Shown here in pieces: positions 1 to 4,882 of a DNA stretch of 5,832 nucleotides. The notes under the pieces were generated by a model. That model searched no databases. It was not told where the DNA came from and worked only from the letters and a program-made list of their open reading frames with translations. The DNA lies in the NCBI GenBank assembly GCA_030613705.1, contig JAUWLJ010000151.1, forward strand, positions 1 to 5,832. Reading direction: 5' to 3'. Each line of letters starts with the position of its first letter. Position 1 is the first letter of the stretch. The stretch is from Chloroflexota bacterium. Its GTDB lineage: Bacteria; Chloroflexota; Anaerolineae; Anaerolineales; UBA4823. The position numbers and the translations under genes were made by a program.

Positions 1-936
1 ATAGTGGAAAGAGATATTGCCCACATTTTCTGCTAACCAGGATTTGCGTTCCCCATCTGGAAGATACTCGATCAGAAAATCAAGCACCCCTCGCTGACCT
101 CCGAAATCCGCATTGAACCACTTGAATATGGCGGAAATGTGCACCCGGAATTCTTGTTGCTGATCGATAGATACATCCGCGTTTACAAAATTGCGGGCGG
201 CAAGATCGAGCTGCTCATCGAGATCTTCCGCGGTATATACTTGTATTGGCGGGCAGGATCGACCAGCACAATTAAGAGCAAAATGAATCCGGACGTCAAC
301 TGGATTCACAACCCAGGAAAGCCGGGGATCTTTTGAAGCAAATTGTGGTCCGGGCAACATTGGATGACCGCGGTTACCGCGCAAGACACCATGTTCAATA
401 TCATCAGCGGTCATCCGCTGTCCACCGACATTGTAAGCAATTTGCCGGAAAAACGCCAACAAGCGCAAGGGGTTTGAGCCAACACTCTGCAAAATCTCTT
501 TGGCGATAACCCCATCCATGATGAGGGCGTTATACAGGTTTATCCAAAAGGCCAGCTGCTCTTCAGGTGTTGACAGGGTTCCAGGATCGAAATACCTTAA
601 GCGCGGTGAACACTTTTGCCGGTATTCGAGATAAGGTTGGCTTTCCTTCAAAAGAGCATAGTCAACAAAATAGCCTCGCTCATCCATGGCACTGATCTTG
701 GCCATATCCATGAAACGCTTTAATTCGGCAGTGATCTCCAAACCCGTTTCTATATTATGTGAATATGAATCGCCCACCTCATTCAAAACATGCGGGGCTG
801 TGCCAGTGATCAAATCTAATACAGATTCTCGAAAATCAATCAGGCGATCGCCCTGGGGCGATCGCCTGATATCCAATGACCCTTCCCCGGAAGGAGAATC
901 CTTCGCATTGGAGGTCGCGAACTGCAATCCGCTCAT
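1..936 (-). CDS. DUF547 domain protein, 3' end cut by window edge
   Basis: Reading the minus strand from the ATG at 936-934 gives 312 codons without a stop, running off the left edge. The DUF547 core is clear: FWINLYNALIMDGVI at residues 130-144, and IHFALNCAGRSCPPI at 217-231 with Cys223 and Cys228. The last visible residues, ISFHY, resemble the family's usual C-terminus just before its final YDWSLN-like stretch, so only about ten residues are probably missing. Residues 1-50 are polar and look unconserved. I see no signal peptide or membrane segment. The start overlaps the trxA stop (ATGA, 933-936), with GGAAAGG at 947-941 as ribosome site, so the two are probably translationally coupled. 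DUF547 has no established bacterial biochemical function. Coupling to a thioredoxin, and the two conserved cysteines, suggest a thiol-redox link, which is inference. The family call is firm and the function is unknown. Confidence 0.85.
   Translation of the reverse strand, partial: MSGLQFATSNAKDSPSGEGSLDIRRSPQGDRLIDFRESVLDLITGTAPHVLNEVGDSYSHNIETGLEITAELKRFMDMAKISAMDERGYFVDYALLKESQPYLEYRQKCSPRLRYFDPGTLSTPEEQLAFWINLYNALIMDGVIAKEILQSVGSNPLRLLAFFRQIAYNVGGQRMTADDIEHGVLRGNRGHPMLPGPQFASKDPRLSWVVNPVDVRIHFALNCAGRSCPPIQVYTAEDLDEQLDLAARNFVNADVSIDQQQEFRVHISAIFKWFNADFGGQRGVLDFLIEYLPDGERKSWLAENVGNISFHY
839..870. repeat. Perfect 14-bp inverted repeat with two GCGATCGC octamers
   Basis: Arms 839-852 and 857-870 are exact reverse complements around the 4-base loop CTGG. 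Each arm contains the palindromic octamer GCGATCGC. The element lies within the DUF547 coding sequence, at about residues 23-33 (IRRSPQGDRL and flanking residues), in the non-conserved N-terminal extension and without breaking the frame. GCGATCGC is known as the HIP1 repeat of cyanobacteria, and its core GATC is the Dam methylation site. Here it may be a small dispersed palindromic element inserted in frame, or a chance product of a low-constraint region. No T-run follows on either strand, so it does not look like a terminator. Confidence 0.85.
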
Positions 937-1310
937 TGAACCTTTCCGTTGCCGTTTTCCAAAACACCCTCTGGAATTCCCGATTCATCGAGGAACGCAA
1001 CGACTCTAGATTTTAAAGCTGGTGCTGGACCGGCGCCAACTTGCTGGTCTCGCACCTCACCACCCGAAATGAAGAGCAAGGTCGGAATCCCCTGGACTCC
1101 AAAATTCATCGCCCATTCAGGGTTTTCATCGGTGTTGACTTTTGCAATCATCACTTTGCCTTCATTTTCTTTAGCGACTTCTTCTAACACTGGTGCGATC
1201 ATCCGGCAGGGGCCACACCAGGGCGCCCAAAAATCCACTACAACCGGTAAATCAGATTCCAAAACTTTTTCTTGAAATTCAGCATCCGTTACATTAATTA
1301 AGTTTTTCAT
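933..1310 (-). CDS. trxA: Thioredoxin
   Basis: This 125-residue protein is a cytoplasmic thiol-disulfide oxidoreductase of the thioredoxin fold. It shows the canonical active site WCGPC at residues 31-35 (Cys32, Cys35), the buried acid Asp26 in VVVDFWA, and the cis-proline Pro76 in GIPTLLF. It is about 15 residues longer than E. coli thioredoxin because of a polar, glycine- and asparagine-containing C-terminal tail. The start ATG (1310-1308) has an excellent ribosome site, AAGGAGG at 1322-1316, with a 5-base spacer. The stop codon overlaps the start of the DUF547 gene, so the two form an operon with trxA first. It is divergent from a small membrane-protein gene, and the conserved bipartite motif at 1333-1373 is the best candidate for its control. 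It would be reduced by thioredoxin reductase, which is not in this window, and could supply electrons to the Prx-like protein at 4205-4861; that last link is speculation. Confidence 0.97.
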   Translation of the reverse strand: MKNLINVTDAEFQEKVLESDLPVVVDFWAPWCGPCRMIAPVLEEVAKENEGKVMIAKVNTDENPEWAMNFGVQGIPTLLFISGGEVRDQQVGAGPAPALKSRVVAFLDESGIPEGVLENGNGKVQ

Positions 1311-1332
1311 TTATGCCTCCTTGTAAAGCATT

Positions 1333-1373
1333 CTTTCATAGGTATAGACGCGGTTCACAACCCAAATCTTACC
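1333..1373 (-). promoter_or_regulatory. Bipartite promoter/operator motif, copy facing trxA
   Basis: On the minus strand, GGTAAGA (1373-1367) is followed after 16 bases by CGTCTATACCTATGAAAG (1350-1333), ending 22 bases before the trxA start. The same two blocks with the same 16-base gap occur in the opposite orientation at 1427-1467. The layout of an upstream G/A-rich block and a CRTC-containing block about 16-17 bases downstream resembles ECF sigma-factor promoters (-35 near GGAAC, -10 near CGTC). I see no convincing housekeeping -35/-10 pair here. It could instead be a regulator site. The motif is seen directly; its role is inference. Confidence 0.55.
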
Positions 1374-1426
1374 CATACTATGTTTGTTGTTAAATTACGA
1401 ATAAGAACAAAGAAATCCAAACCTTA

Positions 1427-1467
1427 GGTAAGAATTCATGCATAGACGACATCTGTATCTATGAAAG
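1427..1467 (+). promoter_or_regulatory. Bipartite promoter/operator motif, copy facing the small membrane-protein gene
   Basis: GGTAAGA (1427-1433), a 16-base gap and CATCTGTATCTATGAAAG (1450-1467) mirror the trxA-facing copy. The first block matches 7 of 7 bases and the second 15 of 18, while the 16-base gaps match at only 5 positions. The element ends 47 bases before the ATG at 1515. Conservation of two blocks and their spacing but not the gap is what a two-part protein contact, such as a sigma factor, would leave. The inner ends of the two copies are 53 bases apart (1374-1426). Confidence 0.55.
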
Positions 1468-1514
1468 GAACAAGTTCTTGTGTAGTTACAGAAGATTAGT
1501 TGAAAGGGATGCTT

Positions 1515-1664
1515 ATGGCGCTATTCATCGTAATGTTAATTGGTGTTGTCGGAACGATTTTTATCGAGCGACAAATCAATAAGTCAAGCAGAGAGGTAAT
1601 ACGGGTTCCTGTGCGCAGTGACAACCACCCTGTTAACCGGCGGGATGAGGATTACCTCAGATAA
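1515..1664 (+). CDS. Small single-pass membrane protein, 49 residues
   Basis: An ATG at 1515 opens a 49-codon frame ending in TAA at 1662-1664. Residues 1-17 (MALFIVMLIGVVGTIFI) form one hydrophobic segment. A charged tail of about 32 residues follows, with many Arg and Asp/Glu (ERQINKSSRE near the membrane, RRDEDYLR at the end). The basic residues after the segment suggest the tail is cytoplasmic. Start choice: AAAGGG at 1503-1508 sits 6 bases before the ATG at 1515, whereas the in-frame ATG at 1509 directly abuts it and is less likely. A strong terminator lies about 70 bases past the stop, and a promoter-like motif shared with trxA lies upstream, which supports a real monocistronic gene. 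I do not recognise the family. Co-regulation with trxA hints at an envelope or redox stress role, which is inference only. Confidence 0.55.
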   Translation: MALFIVMLIGVVGTIFIERQINKSSREVIRVPVRSDNHPVNRRDEDYLR

Positions 1665-1734
1665 CCTACTGCCTCTTGCTTACCAACCTGAATTCACTCC
1701 CTAACTATTGGATTTGGAGTTGTGGGTGAAGCTT

Positions 1735-1773
1735 TTAGCCCCGGAGTCTCCTCCCTTCGGGGCTAATTTTTTT
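1735..1773 (+). terminator. Rho-independent terminator after the small ORF
   Basis: A perfect 9-bp stem, TTAGCCCCG (1735-1743) with CGGGGCTAA (1758-1766), closes a 14-base loop and runs straight into seven T residues (1767-1773). There is no equivalent T-run on the minus strand, so it ends plus-strand transcription from the small gene and insulates the downstream operon. Confidence 0.88.
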
Positions 1774-1781
1774 GCTATCAT

Positions 1782-1811
1782 TTGGTCTGAATGAGCCATC
1801 TGGGCTATAAT
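1782..1811 (+). promoter_or_regulatory. Probable housekeeping promoter of the glucan operon
   Basis: A perfect -10 box TATAAT lies at 1806-1811. The best -35 candidate, TTGGTC at 1782-1787, is 18 bases upstream and matches TTGACA at only 3 positions. A weak -35 suggests modest or activator-assisted expression. The transcript would start near 1818, giving a leader of about 40 bases before the GH15 ATG at 1860. It sits just after the terminator, in the only sizeable gap before the four-gene operon. Confidence 0.65.
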
Positions 1812-1859
1812 GCCCATCAAATCGGATTAAGAAGAACAATAATTTGAGGAGAGAGATGT

Positions 1860-3887
1860 ATGCCGCGCGATATACCGCTAGGAAATGGCAACCTGCTGGT
1901 TGCCTTTGATAGAAATTATCAGATCCGGGATCTGTATTGGCCACACGTCGGCCAGGAGAATCATGCTCTTGGACATGTTTTCCGCGTGGGTGTCTGGACC
2001 AAAGGAGAGTTGCGGTGGTTGGACCATCCCGGGTGGGAACGCAAACTGAAGTACAAGCCTGAAACTATGGTGTCAGATATCGCGCTTAAACACCCAGATT
2101 TGGGTCTGACAATCAAAGCTGCAGATGTGGTGGATTTTCACGAAGACTTATTAGTACGGCGCTTTGATATCACCAATCTTGAGGAGGAGCGTAAAGAAGT
2201 GCGCCTCTTCTTTCACCATGATTTTCATATCGCAGGTAGTGAGCTAGGAGATACTGCCTACTACGAACCTCAACGCAGGGCTGTCATCCATTACAAAGGC
2301 GCCAATTGGTTCCTGGTGAATGGTGCGGTGCTGATCAGCGACAAGGAATCCGAGACAGGCCGATCTCCAGTGGAGGATACGGCGCCTGGTATCCAGGTGG
2401 GAGTGCACGGGTGGTCTTGTGGGTTGAAGGAAGTGAACGACTTACAAGGCACCTGGCGTGATGCAGAAGATGGACAGCTATCTGGTAATGCGATTGCGAA
2501 TGGGCCTGTTGATTCAACCGTCTCATTTACACTGCAAATTGACAGCGGAGAAACCGGCACGCTTTATGTTTGGCTGGCTGCAGCCAGCAATTTCGATCAA
2601 TTGGCAACCATCAACCGCAGGGTCCGCCAGCGCGGTCCGCAATCCTATCTTGACCGCGCCTCTGCCTTTTGGCATCTTTGGCTGAGCAGACATCTTCCAG
2701 ATTTAAAAGACTTACCCGAGACGATTCGCGATCAATATAACACCAGCCTGCTGGTGATCCGCACCCAGATCGATAATGGTGGCGCGATCATCGCGGCCAA
2801 TGATTCGGATATCTCTACCTACATCAACGATTCATACAGCTACTTGTGGCCTAGAGATGGTGCCCTGGTAGCGAATATATTAAACCAGGCTGGGTATCTG
2901 GACCTCCCGCGCGAGTTCTTTAAATTTTGCGCCAATGTGCTTACCAACCAGGGATACCTGCTGCACAAGTACAACGCAGATGGCACTTTGGCCTCCAGCT
3001 GGCACCCCTGGTACCGGGGAGGTCACAAGGAACTGCCCATTCAGGAGGATGAATCAGCGCTCGTGCTGTGGGCATTATGGCGTCATTTCCACCAACATGG
3101 AGATGTTTACTTCATCAAACCTTTATACCGGGGGTTGATCTGTCCCATCGCGGACTTCCTCGTGGATTATCGGGATCCGGAGAGCGGATTGCCTTCACCG
3201 AGTTATGGGCTGTGGGAGGAACGGCGGGGCGTACTGACCTGGACAGCTGCTGCTGTCTGGGGAGGCTTGATGGCGGGTGCGAATTTCGCCGAAAATTTCG
3301 GTGAAAGCCAGCGAGCCGAACACTATCGACAGGTGGCTGAGGAGATAAAACTGGGTGTGGAGAAAAATCTGTGGCAGCCAGATTTGGGTTACTTTGCTAA
3401 GATGATCTATCAAAACCCTGACAACTCATGGGAGGTTGATAAAACGATCGACGCCTCTATCAGCGGACTGTGGCAATTTGGCATGTACTCCCCCGAGGAT
3501 CCGAAAATTAGATCCTCCATGCAAACCGTGCGTGAGCGTTTGTGGGTAAATACCGCAGTCGGAGGGGTTGCGCGCTATAAAAACGACGGGTATCATCAAG
3601 TAAGCCAGGACATCGACAATGTACCAGGAAATCCCTGGTTTATCCCAACCTTATGGGTTGCTGAATGGTTGGCAGAGATCGCCGAATCTGAGGAAGAGCT
3701 GGCAGCCTCCCGAGATCTACTGGATTGGGCTGTCGAGCATTCGTTACCAAGCGGCATCATGGCGGAACAATTACACCCCTACAGCGGCGAACCATTGTCA
3801 GTCAGCCCGCTTACCTGGAGCCATGCAGCTTACATCGCCTCTGTACACGCTTATTTGAGGGCAAGAGATCGTTTAACTATAGTTTGA
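1860..3887 (+). CDS. Glycoside hydrolase family 15, glucoamylase-type (glucan 1,4-alpha-glucosidase)
   Basis: This 675-residue enzyme should release glucose from the non-reducing ends of alpha-glucans by an inverting mechanism. Residues 1 to about 270 form the N-terminal beta-sandwich domain (LGNGNLLVAFDRNYQIRDL near the start), and about 285-670 the (alpha/alpha)6 catalytic barrel. Family landmarks are YLWPRDGA at 328-335 (substrate-binding Arg332, Asp333), LWEERRG at 451-457 with Glu453 as likely general acid (Glu454 adjacent), and GIMAEQ at 632-637 with Glu636 as likely general base. All key residues are present. There is no signal peptide, so it is probably cytoplasmic, acting on storage glucan or imported maltodextrin. 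The ATG at 1860 has AGGAG at 1847-1851, 8 bases away; an ATG at 1856 is out of frame. It is the first gene of the operon, 19 bases from the CBM48 gene. GH15 also includes trehalases and glucodextranases, so the exact substrate is not settled; the CBM48 and glucokinase neighbours favour an alpha-glucan. Confidence 0.95.
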   Translation: MPRDIPLGNGNLLVAFDRNYQIRDLYWPHVGQENHALGHVFRVGVWTKGELRWLDHPGWERKLKYKPETMVSDIALKHPDLGLTIKAADVVDFHEDLLVRRFDITNLEEERKEVRLFFHHDFHIAGSELGDTAYYEPQRRAVIHYKGANWFLVNGAVLISDKESETGRSPVEDTAPGIQVGVHGWSCGLKEVNDLQGTWRDAEDGQLSGNAIANGPVDSTVSFTLQIDSGETGTLYVWLAAASNFDQLATINRRVRQRGPQSYLDRASAFWHLWLSRHLPDLKDLPETIRDQYNTSLLVIRTQIDNGGAIIAANDSDISTYINDSYSYLWPRDGALVANILNQAGYLDLPREFFKFCANVLTNQGYLLHKYNADGTLASSWHPWYRGGHKELPIQEDESALVLWALWRHFHQHGDVYFIKPLYRGLICPIADFLVDYRDPESGLPSPSYGLWEERRGVLTWTAAAVWGGLMAGANFAENFGESQRAEHYRQVAEEIKLGVEKNLWQPDLGYFAKMIYQNPDNSWEVDKTIDASISGLWQFGMYSPEDPKIRSSMQTVRERLWVNTAVGGVARYKNDGYHQVSQDIDNVPGNPWFIPTLWVAEWLAEIAESEEELAASRDLLDWAVEHSLPSGIMAEQLHPYSGEPLSVSPLTWSHAAYIASVHAYLRARDRLTIV

Positions 3888-3906
3888 TTTTCAAAGGAGG
3901 CATAAT

Positions 3907-4212
3907 ATGCCCGAAAAGGATTACACAAAAACTGGACGCTCATGTCGGGTAACTTTCAGCCTACCGGCAGAGGTCAACGCACAAAACGCCTGCTTATGCG
4001 CTGATTTCAACGACTGGAACCAAACCTCTCACCCGATGAAACGTCGTAAAGATGGCAGTTTCACCTTAACCATTTCTCTGAAACCAGGGCGGCAATATCG
4101 CTACAGGTTTTTACTGGATGGCGAACGTTGGGAGAACGATTGGGCAGCTGAAAGTTATGTCCCTAACTCTTTAGGGAGCGAAGATTCGCTGGTGACTATT
4201 GAGCATGTATAA
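3907..4212 (+). CDS. Stand-alone CBM48 / AMPK-type glycogen-binding domain protein
   Basis: The 101-residue protein consists of essentially one carbohydrate-binding module of the CBM48/isoamylase-N early-set type. Typical features are ADFNDWN at 32-38 (glucan-stacking Trp37), DGSFTLTISLKPG at 49-61, YRYRFLLDG at 64-72, then ENDW at 76-79 and YVPN at 84-87. Such modules normally occur fused to branching or debranching enzymes or to AMPK-beta-like subunits; here no catalytic domain is attached. It may target or hold the upstream GH15 enzyme on glycogen, or bind and sense glucan. There is no signal peptide, so it is cytoplasmic. The start is well defined by AAAGGAGG at 3893-3900, 6 bases before the ATG. 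Its last 8 bases overlap the next gene, indicating translational coupling. The module assignment is strong; its cellular role is inferred. Confidence 0.88.
   Translation: MPEKDYTKTGRSCRVTFSLPAEVNAQNACLCADFNDWNQTSHPMKRRKDGSFTLTISLKPGRQYRYRFLLDGERWENDWAAESYVPNSLGSEDSLVTIEHV
4191..4195 (+). promoter_or_regulatory. Ribosome binding site fixing the selenoprotein start
   Basis: GGTGA, complementary to UCACC of the 16S anti-Shine-Dalgarno region, ends 9 bases before the ATG at 4205. An in-frame TGA at 4193-4195 prevents an earlier start except TTG at 4199, which would sit too close to this site. It lies inside the CBM48 coding sequence, so expression is coupled to that gene. Confidence 0.55.
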
Positions 4213-4861
4213 ACCAGGCGATCCCGCTCCTGATCTGCAGCTCAGCGACTTAAGCGGCAGTCAAATAAATCTTTCTGAGACATGGAGCCAGGGTAAGCAT
4301 GCCCTATTGATCTTTTTACGGCACCTGGGTTGACTGCCCTGCCGGGAACATGTGGCGCAGTTGCGCCAATTCCAAGCTGAGCTCGAAGCGCTCAACACAC
4401 GGGTGGCTGTAATTTCCTTCGGGTCCATCACTCTCGCTCAAAAATGGATAGAAGAGACCGAAGCCACTTTTCAATTTTTGATCGATCCTGAAATGAAATC
4501 CTACCAGGCATTCGGACTTGAGTACTCTCTGAGACGTTCGTGGAGTCCAAAAATCTTGTTTGAGTATGCCCGTTTGATGGCGCAAGGGAGAAAATGGCGA
4601 GGTATCCAGGGTGACAGCGGGCAACTGGGTGGGGATTTCATCGTGGATCGATCTGGCATTATCCGCATGGCTTACCGCAGTCATGATCCAGCCGACCGCC
4701 CATCGGTGAGCGATATCCTTGAGACCCTAAAAGATATCAACAGTTATCCCCCAACATACCAGGATGATATTAATCAATGGGAGAATAGCCGCCATTCAAT
4801 ATCCCAAATCCGGGTCGATGATAGAATATTAATAATTCACCAAGCGGGTGAGAAGTCATGA
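4205..4861 (+). CDS. Peroxiredoxin-like (AhpC/TSA, PRXL2-type) redox protein, candidate selenoprotein with UxxC site
   Basis: From the ATG at 4205 the frame encodes 218 residues if the TGA at 4331-4333 is read as selenocysteine. The N-terminus (GDPAPDLQLSDLSG at 5-18, LLIFLRHLG at 34-42) is the normal start of an AhpC/TSA-type thioredoxin-fold protein. It leads straight into codon 43 (TGA), then LPC, with Cys46, and REHVAQLRQ. Relatives have FLRHxGCxxCRE here, so the TGA replaces the first, attacking cysteine and the site reads U43-x-x-C46. The fold continues through VAVISFG at 67-73, LIDPEMKSY at 92-100, GGDFIVDRSG at 142-151 and YRSHDPADRPSV at 157-168. Residues 180-218 are an added polar tail. 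Homology is uninterrupted on both sides of the TGA. A SECIS-like hairpin follows. The gene overlaps the CBM48 gene by 8 bases and precedes glucokinase by 21. It probably reduces peroxides or other oxidised thiols. Alternatives are a sequencing error or a nonsense mutation. Confidence 0.82.
4331..4333 (+). other. In-frame TGA, probable selenocysteine codon (residue 43)
   Basis: The codon stands at the first cysteine position of the family's CxxC redox motif. TGA is an effective stop elsewhere in this window (ends of trxA, the GH15 gene and this gene itself), so a whole-genome code change is unlikely. TGA differs from the Cys codons TGT and TGC by one base, which is the usual signature of a Sec/Cys exchange. 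Confidence 0.8.
4345..4373 (+). promoter_or_regulatory. Candidate bacterial SECIS hairpin
   Basis: TGGCGC (4353-4358) pairs perfectly with GCGCCA (4363-4368) around the tetraloop AGTT, with G at the second loop position. An outer stem, GGAA (4345-4348) with TTCC (4370-4373), is separated by an asymmetric internal loop (CATG against A). The apical loop begins 25 bases after the TGA, within the 16-37 base spacing known for bacterial SECIS elements, which favour a small apical loop with an early G or GU. Caveat: the bases also encode VAQLRQ, which is common in the family, so part of the stem could be coincidental. Confidence 0.62.
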
Positions 4862-4882
4862 TTACCAGGAGGGATAATCGAT

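Noticed and set aside
139..336. Small plus-strand frame in the left flank
   Set aside because: It lies opposite the conserved DUF547 core; the minus-strand frame is continuous across 936 bases.
949..1275. 108-codon plus-strand frame opposite trxA
   Set aside because: Shadow of the thioredoxin gene, whose minus-strand active-site motifs and ribosome site are unmistakable.
1311..1332. Riboswitch or attenuator in the trxA leader
   Set aside because: The leader between the putative promoter motif and the start is only about 20 bases and holds just the ribosome site.
3286..3306. Inverted repeat around CGCCGAAAATTTCGGTG inside the GH15 gene
   Set aside because: It is imperfect with almost no loop, lies in well-constrained coding sequence and has no T-run, so chance is the simplest explanation.
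4316..4684. 122-codon minus-strand frame opposite the selenoprotein gene
   Set aside because: It is antisense to a recognisable family protein on the plus strand, and its translation has no recognisable motif.
4352..4861. A shorter gene starting at GTG 4352 as the true redox protein
   Set aside because: It begins after the active site, deletes the first beta strand of the thioredoxin fold and leaves 4205-4330, which encodes the matching N-terminus, unexplained.
4205..4861. Pseudogene with a nonsense mutation, or TGA reassigned to Trp or Gly
   Set aside because: The TGA falls precisely on the catalytic Cys column, the rest of the frame is intact and a hairpin follows. Other genes here stop at TGA, so reassignment is unlikely. 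A sequencing error cannot be fully excluded.
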